Assembly: GCA_947492885.1 (NCBI GenBank) | Contig: CANLPK010000007.1 | Coordinates: 1-60,187 of the forward strand | Source of the DNA: Bacteroidota bacterium | GTDB taxonomy: Bacteria; Bacteroidota; Bacteroidia; UKL13-3 | Direction of reading: 5' to 3' | Length of the DNA: 60,187 nt | Shown here: piece by piece, positions 27,073 through 36,068 of the stretch | Numbering within the stretch: the stretch's first letter is position 1 | Layout: each line of letters begins with the position of its first letter | Made by a program: the position numbers and the translations under genes | Notes under the pieces: generated by a model | Database searches by the model: none | What the model was told of the DNA's origin: nothing | What the model saw: the letters and a program-made list of their open reading frames with translations, nothing else

Positions 27073-29289
27073 TTAGTATCTCCCTCTTAAAGTAATATAC
27101 ACATTGCGTCCTGGGGCATTAATTCCGGAAGCGAAGGTGCGATATTGTGTATCTAAAATATTCTCAATACCCGCTTGAATTGTTGCATGTTTTTTGAACT
27201 CGTATTGTGCGCGCAAATTCAAAGTAAACCATGCTGGTGTTCCATCCACTGTGGCATATTGTTGGTTGTCTTCACCCAACATATTATAGTTTCTAATTTT
27301 CTTCCAGCCATTATACAATACATAAAAATTACTGCTAAAACGGTTTTCAGTAAACTGTAAATTAACACTTCCAGTAATTGGTGAAACATGATCTAGCGGG
27401 TAATCAAATGAATCGGTTTTGATTCTGCCATACGTATAATTGAAGTTGGCTCGTACAGTGAAGTTCGCATCCATCTTGTAAATATAGTTACTGCTCAATC
27501 CGTAAACATAAGCTTTGCTCTTGTTTTGAGGTGCTACCACAACCGACATGGTATTGCTATACATTACCGAATCCTTTCCATTAAATGTGAAATTATCAGT
27601 GACAATAGCATCCGTAATTATGGTGTAGTACACCACATTTTCCCAACTAAGTTTCCTACCCATTTTACGTGTGATACTTAAATCGGTAGTCCATGTTTTT
27701 TCTGGTTTCAAATCGGAGTTTGGAACTATCAAGCGACCTGGAACTGATTCAAAAACTTTAGTGAGGTCGTCAACATTAGGAACCCTAAATCCAGTATTCG
27801 TAAATAAAGCGATACGCCATTGATTATTAGGGTTAGAAATAATGCCAATATTACCCGAATATACCGGAGTGTTTTGAACAATATCATTATAGGGAAGCTT
27901 ACGAAAAGTAGTATCTAAAATGGTTGAATGTAAATTACTAATACCGATTCGAACACCATCATTCAAAACAAGTTTTGAATTTATTTCATAGGTATGTGTT
28001 GCGTATAACGCTGCATTCATCATCGTATTTACTCCATCAGGATAACGCGTATCAAGCGGTAAGGTAGTTAAGGAAATAATTTTTTCTTGGGTTGCAGTCG
28101 ATTTCAAATTATTATTCTGAATATCTATACCAAAACGTAAATCATGTTTAGCCAGCTTATTATCTATATCAATGTTTAAACCAAGTACTGCTACATCTTC
28201 AACCCGATGATTCAAATTTTGGCTTCCAAAATTCCGATTGTGGCGGCTTTCTTGAATGGTTTGACTGCTCACATTGGCAACCACACTTCTAAGCCATGTT
28301 TTATCTTCATCCAGGTATTTAAAAGTGTAAATCCCCATTAACCTTAATTGCGGTCCATAATACCATTCCGCACTATTCAATCCATTTCCTTTCGGGTCGG
28401 TTAAGCGATCATAGCGTGGTACGTTGCCACTATTCGAATATTGAATATTCAAGAGATGAGAAATCTTTGTGTTTTGTTGAAACAATATCTTACCAAGTAA
28501 ATCCAATTGCTTAAAACCACTAAACTTTTGCAAATATTTGTTCGTGTTTTTAATCAACGAATCCTTTCCATTAATTCGTTCAACATAAAATGGGCGCGTA
28601 CCATATTCGTTGGTATAAAAAGGATTCATATTTTTCCCACTTTCCAAATCTCCAAAATCGCTATTCGTTGCTGAAATTAAAAAGGCAAATTTCTTAAACC
28701 CGAAATTCAAATCAACATGTTGTGCCATTTCATTGTTTACGGTACCATAACGTCCATATGCATTGACTTTCAACAACATTTTGTTGCCTGTTGACAAACT
28801 TGGATTCTTGGTAAAAAAATGGATAGCACCACCTAATGCATCGCTCCCATAAACGGTGGAAGCAGGCCCATATGCAATTTCCACGCGATCAAGCATGGCA
28901 TTGTCAATAGCTACCATGTTTTGTAAATGCCCAGCTCTATAGATAATATTATTCATGCGCACCCCGTCTACTACAAGCAATACGCGACTCGCCTCAAAGC
29001 CCCTTAAAATGGGGCTTCCTCCACCTTGCTGGCTTTTTTGAACGCCAATACCTTGCGCTGCTACCAAGTCCGCAGTCGATTGTGCATTCGTCTTGGCAAT
29101 ATCCTCACTTGTAATAACGGTTACTTGCTGTGCTACCTTGTTCTTGTCTTGCGTTTCTTTATTGGCTGAGATTACGACCTCCCTAATATTCACGGTATCG
29201 GCTGGGGTTTGAGCCCAAGCACCAAGGCTACCGATGATTGTGATGAAAAAACAACCATATTTAATTATTGTATTCTTGAATGAATTCAT
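27073..29289 (-). CDS. TonB-dependent outer-membrane receptor
   Basis: A 738-residue outer-membrane transporter. It has a signal peptide ending GAWAQ, a plug domain from about residue 45 to 160 (VTVITSEDIAKTNAQSTADL, GGGSPILRGFEASRVLLVVDGVRM) and a 22-strand-type barrel that ends in an aromatic strand (VYITLRGRY). No SusD partner, carboxypeptidase-like N-terminal repeat or siderophore cluster is present, so it is of the smaller haem/metal/vitamin type. It lies 145 nt downstream of a small exported protein on the same strand. The substrate is not determined. Confidence 0.9.
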   Translation of the reverse strand: MNSFKNTIIKYGCFFITIIGSLGAWAQTPADTVNIREVVISANKETQDKNKVAQQVTVITSEDIAKTNAQSTADLVAAQGIGVQKSQQGGGSPILRGFEASRVLLVVDGVRMNNIIYRAGHLQNMVAIDNAMLDRVEIAYGPASTVYGSDALGGAIHFFTKNPSLSTGNKMLLKVNAYGRYGTVNNEMAQHVDLNFGFKKFAFLISATNSDFGDLESGKNMNPFYTNEYGTRPFYVERINGKDSLIKNTNKYLQKFSGFKQLDLLGKILFQQNTKISHLLNIQYSNSGNVPRYDRLTDPKGNGLNSAEWYYGPQLRLMGIYTFKYLDEDKTWLRSVVANVSSQTIQESRHNRNFGSQNLNHRVEDVAVLGLNIDIDNKLAKHDLRFGIDIQNNNLKSTATQEKIISLTTLPLDTRYPDGVNTMMNAALYATHTYEINSKLVLNDGVRIGISNLHSTILDTTFRKLPYNDIVQNTPVYSGNIGIISNPNNQWRIALFTNTGFRVPNVDDLTKVFESVPGRLIVPNSDLKPEKTWTTDLSITRKMGRKLSWENVVYYTIITDAIVTDNFTFNGKDSVMYSNTMSVVVAPQNKSKAYVYGLSSNYIYKMDANFTVRANFNYTYGRIKTDSFDYPLDHVSPITGSVNLQFTENRFSSNFYVLYNGWKKIRNYNMLGEDNQQYATVDGTPAWFTLNLRAQYEFKKHATIQAGIENILDTQYRTFASGINAPGRNVYITLRGRY

Positions 29290-29434
29290 ATTAAAAATAT
29301 TATGATAAAAAATATTAGCATCAATTTAATCCTAAATGAATACCAATAATAGGTATACATCCTGGTATGCATGCTTTAAAAAATAGATTCTTTGCAAAGG
29401 AGAATTCCCTTTACAATAGGGTAATTATTTTAAT

Positions 29435-29941
29435 TCAGCCTTTAGGAGGTGGTGAATTTAACGAAGAAGAAGGTGCCTGGCAATAGCATGGATAACCATA
29501 GCTCAATTGTATTACCATACCATAATTATCAGAATAAAATGGTGTGTTGTTTTGAAAGTAGTTTAAAGAAAACAGAACCGATAGCGGTGGGACGCCACTT
29601 TTTGAATTCTCTTTTTTCTCAGAAAAATAAGATGCAATTTGATTTAATAAATCGCGTTCTTCATTGTCCTGTTTTACGGTGAGTACTAATTTATCCGAAT
29701 CATAGGAGATGTTCTTAACATCATACATTACTTCATTAATCCTAATTTCATGCTCATTAATTTTAAAACTCTGATATTCTTCATAAGTTAAACAAAGCGT
29801 TGATTCCTCACCATTTATAATGGGTTTCCAATTTTCGTGATGAAGTTGTCTTGTTTTTACTTCCCAAAATACTTGCATCACCACACTCTGTGTAAGAAGG
29901 AGCAACAGTAGCCCGAAACTGATTTGTTTTATGGAAAGCAT
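29435..29941 (-). CDS. Small exported protein upstream of the TonB receptor
   Basis: A 168-residue protein with an N-terminal signal peptide or anchor (FGLLLLLLTQSVVMQVF) and a largely beta/charged body. Near the end GYPCYCQAP carries a CxC pair, then a proline/serine-rich tail SSSLNSPPPKG. I recognise no family. Its location directly upstream of a TonB-dependent receptor suggests a shared function, perhaps handling a metal with the CxC pair; that is inference. The start codon overlaps the divergent menC promoter region. Confidence 0.55.
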   Translation of the reverse strand: MLSIKQISFGLLLLLLTQSVVMQVFWEVKTRQLHHENWKPIINGEESTLCLTYEEYQSFKINEHEIRINEVMYDVKNISYDSDKLVLTVKQDNEERDLLNQIASYFSEKKENSKSGVPPLSVLFSLNYFQNNTPFYSDNYGMVIQLSYGYPCYCQAPSSSLNSPPPKG

Positions 29942-29974
29942 GAAGGCACAATTTTAATGATTTTTTATTTAATA

Positions 29975-29982
29975 TACCTTTG
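29975..29982 (+). promoter_or_regulatory. -7 promoter element of menC
   Basis: TACCTTTG is a perfect TAnnTTTG ending 7 nt before ATG 29989. The ORF track start (TTG 29980) overlaps this box and is rejected. Confidence 0.6.
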
Positions 29983-29988
29983 CATCCC

Positions 29989-31008
29989 ATGCACGCTTCT
30001 TTTGAGAAACATCTTTTACAATTTAAAGTCCCAGCTAAAACTAGCCGTGGGAGCTATTCTGATAAAATTGTATATGTGCTAACCCTCACCCAGGAAGGCC
30101 GACAGGTACTTGCAGAAGCCTCTCCCCTCCCCGATTTGAGCATAGACGAAATGCCATATATGGAGGAAAAACTTAAAGCATGTTGCACCTATATTAACGA
30201 ACAAAAAGATCTGTTTGAAATTTATGATGCACTGGATTTAAAAAAATTTCCAAGTATTCAATTCGCATTTGAAAGTGCTTTTGAAGGCTTGAAATACAAA
30301 ACACCCGGGATCTTTTTCCCCTCTCTATTTACCAATAAAAAGGAAGGGATTCCTATCAATGGCCTCATTTGGATGTCGGATACCAACCAAATGCTGGAGC
30401 AAATTACTCACAAGGTTGCAGAAGGATATCAATGCATCAAACTAAAAATTGGTGCCCTCGATTTTGATGCAGAGTGCCGATTGCTCGAACAGGTAAGAAA
30501 AATGTATTCTGCTCATAAAATCACATTAAGGGTAGATGCTAATGGGGCTTTTAGTGCCGATGATGCTACCCGGGTACTGCGCGATTTAAAACGATTCGAA
30601 TTGCACAGTATTGAGCAACCTATCAAGGCAGGGCAGCCCGATGCTATGCAGAAACTCTGCTCTGAAACTCCGATTCCTATTGCATTAGATGAAGAACTTA
30701 TTGGAGTAGATGCCAATCTAAATGCTTCACTCATTGTAAAATATATTCGCCCTCAATACCTCATTTTGAAACCCACATTGCTTGGAGGCTATCGAAATTG
30801 CAATACCTGGATCAATGCAGCACATCAATTTCATATTGGTTGGTGGATTACCTCGGCATTGGAAAGCAACCTAGGGCTTAGTGCCATTGCGCAATATTGT
30901 GCAAGCTTGCAAGTAACACTTCCACAAGGCTTGGGAACAGGGGCTTTATATGAAAATAATTTTCCAGAAAATACGGAAATAAGAAAAGGTGTTTTATATT
31001 TTAAGTAA
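29989..31008 (+). CDS. menC: o-Succinylbenzoate synthase-like enolase superfamily enzyme
   Basis: A 339-residue enolase-superfamily enzyme, most like MenC of menaquinone biosynthesis. It has the KxK base motif (CIKLKIG), metal ligands in LRVDANG, HSIEQP and IALDEEL, and the second base lysine in LILKPTLLGGY. The capping domain is N-terminal. Dipeptide epimerases share this layout, so the call rests on overall pattern. Menaquinone is the expected electron donor for the NrfD-type module further along. Confidence 0.75.
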   Translation: MHASFEKHLLQFKVPAKTSRGSYSDKIVYVLTLTQEGRQVLAEASPLPDLSIDEMPYMEEKLKACCTYINEQKDLFEIYDALDLKKFPSIQFAFESAFEGLKYKTPGIFFPSLFTNKKEGIPINGLIWMSDTNQMLEQITHKVAEGYQCIKLKIGALDFDAECRLLEQVRKMYSAHKITLRVDANGAFSADDATRVLRDLKRFELHSIEQPIKAGQPDAMQKLCSETPIPIALDEELIGVDANLNASLIVKYIRPQYLILKPTLLGGYRNCNTWINAAHQFHIGWWITSALESNLGLSAIAQYCASLQVTLPQGLGTGALYENNFPENTEIRKGVLYFK

Positions 31009-31030
31009 CGAAAATTTCTCTTGAAAGTCG

Positions 31031-31810
31031 TTATTCCACAACAGGAAAAAGTTGATTGGTAATCCAGATAAAATCGGTTACGCTTAACTGTTCTGCTCTC
31101 TTACTGTAGATTTCGTTTCCTAGGGTAAGCTTATCATTTACCAATGATTGTAAGGCATTTCGTAGGGTTTTTCTACGTTGATTAAAACCTGTTTTTACAA
31201 CCAATTTAAATTTCACCTCATCGCAAGGTAGGCTTATAGTATTATTCCGAATCAGCCGAATAACACCACTTTTAACTTTAGGTGGGGGTATAAATTCATT
31301 TTCCCCAACAGTAAATAAATATTCTATGTCGTAGTAGGCTTGTAATAGCACGCTGAGTATTCCATATTCTTTACTACCAGGAGGCGACGCAATACGCATG
31401 GCCACCTCCTTTTGAAACATTCCAACTACCTCACATACCTTGTCTCTATTCTCAAGTGCCTTAAATAAGATTTGAGAAGAAATATTATACGGGAAGTTAC
31501 CTATGATTGCGAATGGAGTCTCTGAAAATTTCGATAAATCCATCCATAAAAAATCCTGTTCAAGTAGTCGGGCCGATAAACTTAAATAATTGGCCTGCAA
31601 ATAGGAGATACTTTCTGAATCTATTTCTACTACCCATGTTTCGAAACGGGCATCTTCGAGTAGGTATTTAGTGAGTACGCCCATGCCAGCGCCTATTTCC
31701 AAAACCTTTGTATAGGGTGTTTTGCGCAGCAGGCTTTGCGCAATATCTTGTGCGATACCCTCATTCTTTAAAAAATGTTGACCGAGATGCTTTTTGGGTT
31801 GTACTTTCAA
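31031..31810 (-). CDS. ksgA: 16S rRNA dimethyladenosine transferase
   Basis: A 259-residue SAM-dependent RNA methyltransferase that dimethylates two adenosines near the 3' end of 16S rRNA. KKHLGQHFLKNEGIA is the family N-terminus, VLEIGAGMGVLTKYL binds SAM, and NFPYNIS is the catalytic motif IV. The helical C-terminal domain is present (GFNQRRKTLRNAL). The start is TTG at 31808-31810. A plausible -7-like TAATTTAG lies about 25 nt upstream. Confidence 0.95.
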   Translation of the reverse strand: MKVQPKKHLGQHFLKNEGIAQDIAQSLLRKTPYTKVLEIGAGMGVLTKYLLEDARFETWVVEIDSESISYLQANYLSLSARLLEQDFLWMDLSKFSETPFAIIGNFPYNISSQILFKALENRDKVCEVVGMFQKEVAMRIASPPGSKEYGILSVLLQAYYDIEYLFTVGENEFIPPPKVKSGVIRLIRNNTISLPCDEVKFKLVVKTGFNQRRKTLRNALQSLVNDKLTLGNEIYSKRAEQLSVTDFIWITNQLFPVVE

Positions 31811-32135
31811 TAGCGGTATAATTGGGTCGCTAAATTAGAAAAACATTCTGTACCCTGCACATATAGTTTCTAAAGTAGTTGACATTAATAGCATCGGAGC
31901 ATGTGAAACGGCTACGGAGCATGATCATGGCACTTCATTTTCTGGACTCATTTTAGCATCATTGGCTCATAAAATCTAATTTTTAGGCTTACAAATACGA
32001 GGCAACTTTTTATACAAATTTTATTAATGTGAAGGGCTTTAAAAAATTTGAATCCCTTACTGGGTAGTGATTAGAGGGCAATTGAATGCGTTTTTTGATG
32101 AAATCCAAATATTTCTTACAAATATATTTTTCTTG
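31811..32135. other. Intergenic region between ksgA and the histidine kinase
   Basis: About 325 bp with no ORF or RNA gene. The 9-mer CGGAGCATG occurs twice near 31895-31920. The right end carries the operator and promoter of the kinase gene, listed separately. Confidence 0.45.
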
Positions 32136-32178
32136 TGACTTTCATCATAATTATTAAAAATAAAGGTTTTTACCTTCG
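32136..32178 (+). promoter_or_regulatory. CRP/FNR-type operator and promoter of the histidine kinase-regulator operon
   Basis: The palindrome TGACTTTCATCA (32136-32147) is centred 36.5 bp upstream of the final G of the -7 box TACCTTCG (32171-32178). If the start site is about 4 nt after the box, the centre is near -41, the position of class II activator sites. It lies in front of the regulator's own operon, so autoregulation is likely. Confidence 0.6.
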
Positions 32179-32204
32179 CGTCAGCCAAAATACTTAGATT
32201 TGAC

Positions 32205-33410
32205 GTGAAAAATAATTTAGTATCAAAGATGGAAAGTAAAGAGGGTGTCGATGCCTTGTTCCTTTATGCAACAGAAGGAATTTTGGTTGTAAACGCTAAT
32301 GGCGAAATTATACGCACCAACCCGAGCGCCGAAAAATTATTCGGATATGGGGAGGGAGAGTTATTGAATCAAAAAATAGAAGTATTGGTACCGAAGAGTT
32401 TTTCTCATAAACATACTGCAGTAAGAGAAAACTATACGGAACATCCCAAGGCTCGTCACATGGGCGCAGGCTTGGAATTGATGGGATTGAAAAAAGATGG
32501 TACAGAGTTCCCGGTAGAAATAAGTTTAAGCCCTTATACCAGCCCACAGGGAAGGTTTGTTATTGCATTCATTGTGGATGGCACCTTGAGAAAACAATCA
32601 GAAGAAAAACAAAAAAATTACTCAACCGAACTCGAAAAGCAAGTTAAAAATAGAACGCTCATATTAGAAGAAGCTATTTCTGAATTAGAAAAAACAAAAC
32701 GCGATTTAAGAAAGGCACTCGAGAAAGAGAAGGAATTGAACGAATTGAAATCTCGATTTGTATCGATGGCTTCTCATGAATTCAGAACTCCTCTTACCAC
32801 CATCATGTCGTCGCTCTCATTAGTTACTAAGTATGGTGAGATCAATGATGCAGAAAATCAGAATAAGCATGTCAACAAAATAAAATCTTCTGTTATTAAT
32901 TTAACCGATATCCTTAACGATTTCTTATCGGTAAGTAAATTGGAAGAAGGTAAAATTGAGAACATGCCCGAAGACACTAATTTGATGGGATTTTTAGGTG
33001 AAATTATTTCTCAGATGGAATCAATGTGTAAGGATGGGCAGAAGATTCTACCATTTCATTCCGGAAACGAAATGGTAAATCTTGATAACAAACTGATGCG
33101 CAACGTGCTTTTAAATCTTATTTCTAATGCAATTAAATTCTCTCCTGAAGATAGTGTTATTGAAGTTCATGCTTTAGCGTTAAATTCGTCACTTAAAATT
33201 GCAGTTAAGGATAAGGGAATTGGCATTTCTAAGGAAGATCAGAAACATTTATTTGAACGATTCTTCCGCGGGCAAAATGCAACCCATATACAAGGTACCG
33301 GTTTAGGTCTTAATATCGTAACAAAATATGCCGAACTTATGAACGGCAGTATCGACTTCGAAAGTGAAGAAAATATAGGAACAACATTTACAATTATTAT
33401 ATCCCAGTAA
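32205..33410 (+). CDS. Cytosolic PAS-domain sensor histidine kinase
   Basis: A 401-residue kinase without transmembrane segments (GTG start; ATG 32229 is possible). One PAS domain (about residues 15-130) ends KKDGTEFPVEISLSPY. A coiled coil follows, then HisKA with the phosphoacceptor His191 in SHEFRTPL, and the ATPase with NLISNAIKFS (N box), DKGIGIS (G1) and GTGLGLNI (G2). His70 aligns with the haem-ligating His of FixL, but the distal Arg of FixL is Leu here, and many non-haem PAS domains share this His. The response regulator gene follows after 2 nt, so this is its likely cognate kinase. Confidence 0.9.
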   Translation: MKNNLVSKMESKEGVDALFLYATEGILVVNANGEIIRTNPSAEKLFGYGEGELLNQKIEVLVPKSFSHKHTAVRENYTEHPKARHMGAGLELMGLKKDGTEFPVEISLSPYTSPQGRFVIAFIVDGTLRKQSEEKQKNYSTELEKQVKNRTLILEEAISELEKTKRDLRKALEKEKELNELKSRFVSMASHEFRTPLTTIMSSLSLVTKYGEINDAENQNKHVNKIKSSVINLTDILNDFLSVSKLEEGKIENMPEDTNLMGFLGEIISQMESMCKDGQKILPFHSGNEMVNLDNKLMRNVLLNLISNAIKFSPEDSVIEVHALALNSSLKIAVKDKGIGISKEDQKHLFERFFRGQNATHIQGTGLGLNIVTKYAELMNGSIDFESEENIGTTFTIIISQ

Positions 33411-33412
33411 GC

Positions 33413-34471
33413 ATGAAAAGAATCCTCTTAATTGAAGATAATAAAGACGTTAGAGAAAACACCGCAGAGATACTTAAATTATCGAAGTATCAGGTTATTA
33501 CCGCTAAAAATGGAAAGGAAGGCGTTGAACTCGCACAAACCGAGAAGCCTGACTTAATCATTTGCGATATTATGATGCCAATCCTCGATGGATATGGTGT
33601 TTTGCATATGTTATCAAAAAGCGAGGAAACAAGTGGTATCCCTTTCATATTCCTAACAGCGAAAGCAGAGCGTGGCGACTTCAGAAAAGGAATGGAAATG
33701 GGAGCTGATGATTACCTTACCAAACCTTTTGATGATGTAGAGTTACTTAATGCTATTGAAAGTCGTTTAAAGAAAAACGAAATTCTAAAAAAAGAATTTG
33801 CTAAAAATATCGATGGGATTAGTGATTTCATTAATGAGGCTAAAGGTATTGAATCTTTAAAAAAGTTATCGGAAGAAAGAGATGTTAGGCTATATAAAAA
33901 GAAAGATGATATTTTTAAAGAAGGTAGTAATCCGAAAGGAATCTATTTCATTGGAAAAGGGAAAGTAAAAACTTATCAAACCAACGAATTCGGAAAAGAT
34001 TTAATTACCGAATTATATAATGAAGGTGATTTCTTTGGCTACCTTTCGTTATTGCACGATGAAAATCATACCAGTTCGGCAACTGCATTAGAGGAATCAG
34101 AAATTTACATGATTCCAAAAGAAGATTTCTTTGCTTTGATGTATAAAAATGCAGGAGTATCTAAGAAATTTATTGAAATGCTTTCTGACAATTTATTGGA
34201 AAAAGAAAAGCAATTAATAAAGTTAGCTTACGATTCTGTACGCAAAAGAGTTGCAGAAGCATTGGTGAAACTCTCTGATAAATACAAGAAGGAAGATGAT
34301 CAAAAATTTAGTATGAATATTTCTAGGGAGGATTTGGCCAACTTAGTTGGTACCGCAACCGAAACCCTGATTCGTACTTTAAGCGACTTTAAAGATGAAA
34401 AATATATTGAAGTTTCTGGTGGAACCATTACCATCTTAAACTATACTCAGTTAGTGAAAATGAAAAATTAG
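33413..34471 (+). CDS. Response regulator fused to a CRP/FNR-type DNA-binding protein
   Basis: 352 residues in three parts. REC (about 1-120) has Asp52 in ICDIMMP and Lys in YLTKPF. A cyclic-nucleotide-binding-type beta roll covers about 150-265, but the phosphate-binding loop reads GDFFGYLSLLHDENHTSSA, without the Arg of cAMP-binding CRP. The C-terminal winged helix-turn-helix (about 270-352) has the recognition helix TATETLIRTL, keeping the Glu and Arg that read the TGA half-site in CRP and FNR. There is no FNR-type cysteine set. I infer control by phosphorylation from the adjacent kinase rather than by cAMP or an Fe-S cluster. Ten TGA-N6-TCA sites nearby are its likely targets. Confidence 0.88.
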   Translation: MKRILLIEDNKDVRENTAEILKLSKYQVITAKNGKEGVELAQTEKPDLIICDIMMPILDGYGVLHMLSKSEETSGIPFIFLTAKAERGDFRKGMEMGADDYLTKPFDDVELLNAIESRLKKNEILKKEFAKNIDGISDFINEAKGIESLKKLSEERDVRLYKKKDDIFKEGSNPKGIYFIGKGKVKTYQTNEFGKDLITELYNEGDFFGYLSLLHDENHTSSATALEESEIYMIPKEDFFALMYKNAGVSKKFIEMLSDNLLEKEKQLIKLAYDSVRKRVAEALVKLSDKYKKEDDQKFSMNISREDLANLVGTATETLIRTLSDFKDEKYIEVSGGTITILNYTQLVKMKN

Positions 34472-34506
34472 CATTATTGTCAATCAAGTTTTGATAATTG
34501 GGATGC

Positions 34507-34571
34507 TGACTGAAATCATATTCTCCTCTGACCTAACTCATTTCGAATAATTTAGGTTCTCTATACTTTTG
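34507..34571 (+). promoter_or_regulatory. Tandem CRP/FNR-type operators and promoter of the small ORF / 128-aa gene
   Basis: TGACTGAAATCA (34507-34518) and TGACCTAACTCA (34529-34540) are centred 22 bp apart. They lie 58.5 and 36.5 bp upstream of the last G of the -7 box TACTTTTG (34564-34571). The same geometry recurs at 37859-37923 and 42041-42106. Confidence 0.6.
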
Positions 34572-34575
34572 TATT

Positions 34576-34701
34576 GTGAATAATCAAACGACTTTGTATA
34601 ACAAGGTCATATGGTTACTTAATAAAAAACACAAAAGAAGGCCGCAACTAAAACTGATAAAAGCTCACTTCGCATTTAACGAAGCTACCTTAATCAACTA
34701 A
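34576..34701 (+). CDS. Small basic ORF (41 aa), possible leaderless gene
   Basis: Not in the ORF track. A GTG codon 5 nt after a good -7 box opens a 41-residue frame, MNNQTTLYNKVIWLLNKKHK... ending FNEATLIN. It is basic in the middle. The product matches nothing I know. Support comes only from the promoter with two upstream operators and the leaderless-type spacing; otherwise these 180 nt would be the 5' leader of the next gene. Confidence 0.35.
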   Translation: MNNQTTLYNKVIWLLNKKHKRRPQLKLIKAHFAFNEATLIN

Positions 34702-34756
34702 TTCTCGGCATACAAATTAAAGAGTCATTGATTGAATAGGTTATTTAGAACTTTCA

Positions 34757-35143
34757 ATGATTCACAAATTAAACATGGCAGCGAAAATCGCAATAAACGA
34801 ACAACGGAAAATATCCTCCATCCAGGAAGAATTTAATATGGTATTCCCATATTTGCGCATGGAGTTTTTTTCGAAGCCGATTAAGCCAGGAATTCCAGCA
34901 GTAAAAAAATTAATTAAGCAAACGAACAAAACTTTAGGAGAATTTAGTTCTGTTCACGATAAAGGTGATATCACCGTTACCCCAAGCATGACCGTTGCTG
35001 GATTGGAAGATAGCTTTAAGGAAATGTTTGGGTTGGGAGTTAAAATATTCAGGAAGTCGGGTAAAGCTTGGTTGGAAACAACCATTACAGATATTTGGAC
35101 CCTTGAAGAACAAAACCACCAAGGTGAAGATTTGAGTCGTTAA
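34757..35143 (+). CDS. Conserved Bacteroidota protein of unknown function
   Basis: 128 residues (ATG 34757; ATG 34775, MAAKIAINEQ, is also plausible). A soluble alpha/beta protein whose second half, DITVTPSMTVAGLEDSF...FGLGVKIFRKSGKAWLETT, I recall from other Bacteroidota genomes without a function. No signal peptide, membrane segment or catalytic motif. It is placed between the REC-CRP regulator and UspA, and its transcription is probably driven by the promoter at 34564, so it belongs to the presumed regulon. Confidence 0.7.
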   Translation: MIHKLNMAAKIAINEQRKISSIQEEFNMVFPYLRMEFFSKPIKPGIPAVKKLIKQTNKTLGEFSSVHDKGDITVTPSMTVAGLEDSFKEMFGLGVKIFRKSGKAWLETTITDIWTLEEQNHQGEDLSR

Positions 35144-35197
35144 TTTTTAGCCTTTAAAAGGTACTCTGCCTTTCGAATTTCTATCTTCTTCTTAGCT

Positions 35198-36037
35198 TCA
35201 CTTAGATACTTTATTAAAAACAATGAGCGGCACTCTTGCTTGGTAAGAGAACCCAGCGGAATTGCTCGACAAAAATAGTCTTTCGAAAAAACTCTTCTTA
35301 TGTTGCGTGAACATAATAACCGCCGATGGTTTTGATTTCTTTACCGCTTTGATAATATTCGCTACCAAAGTATCGGCTAAATTTATTTTTTCCAAATGAA
35401 CATCTATTTCATTTTTTTGGAAATGTTTAAATGCTTTTTCAGTAACCTTTGAGCCTGTTTCGGTTTCTGATGGGTAACTAAAATGAAGCATCTCCACTTT
35501 TGCTTTTAATGGCTTGACAAACTTAGCAACCTCCTTTAATTCCATGTCGGCGTTGGCTAAATCGGAAGCATACATAATACGCTTGATTGCTTTTGGTTTA
35601 TAATCAAACGGCACTGCAATTACAGGTATCAATGAGGTATTGATGAGCTCGGAGGTATTTGTTCCTAGGAACTTTTTCATGCCTCCAGCACCTCTTGTGC
35701 TAATGCATATAAAATTAAATTGATGCTCCATAGCAAATAAACGAATGGCTTCATCTGTATTTAGAGAGCGCACACATACGTAGTTCACCAATTTAATATC
35801 TATACCCGACTTCTTCATTTCGTTCATCACAAAATGATCTAGTTGCGTATATAATTTCGCCACCTCTTCCTTTTCAAAATCATTAAATTTTTGTTGGGTC
35901 CAAATGGTGGGTTTCGCTGTATAATAACAATGAATAAAGGTAAGCTCCACTTTACATTGTGAAGCCAACTGTAGTGCAAATCGTATGCCTGCTTTCGAAT
36001 AGGCAGAGAAATCGGTGGTTACTAATATTTTGTTCAT
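35198..36037 (-). CDS. Tandem universal stress protein
   Basis: A 279-residue protein with two UspA folds. The first begins MNKILVTTDFSAYSKAGIRFAL and the second KRIMYASDLANADMELKEV. The first domain has the ATP-site-like STRGAGGMKKFLGTNTSELI segment; the second ends MFTQHKKSFFERLFL without a clear GxxG ATP loop. Such double Usp proteins are typical of Bacteroidota and of oxygen-limitation or stationary-phase regulons. An operator with the class II spacing lies upstream. Confidence 0.9.
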   Translation of the reverse strand: MNKILVTTDFSAYSKAGIRFALQLASQCKVELTFIHCYYTAKPTIWTQQKFNDFEKEEVAKLYTQLDHFVMNEMKKSGIDIKLVNYVCVRSLNTDEAIRLFAMEHQFNFICISTRGAGGMKKFLGTNTSELINTSLIPVIAVPFDYKPKAIKRIMYASDLANADMELKEVAKFVKPLKAKVEMLHFSYPSETETGSKVTEKAFKHFQKNEIDVHLEKINLADTLVANIIKAVKKSKPSAVIMFTQHKKSFFERLFLSSNSAGFSYQARVPLIVFNKVSK

Positions 36038-36068
36038 GGTAGAAATATTTATGATAAATTTTCAGTTC

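Noticed and set aside
29808-29990. 60-aa ORF antisense to the menC promoter
   Set aside because: Frame of the minus-strand exported protein shifted; overlaps real promoter and gene, no motif.
32136-32147. The operator read as a canonical E. coli CRP site (TGTGA-N6-TCACA)
   Set aside because: The flanks are TG/TA and outer positions differ among the ten sites; only the TGA-N6-TCA core is common.
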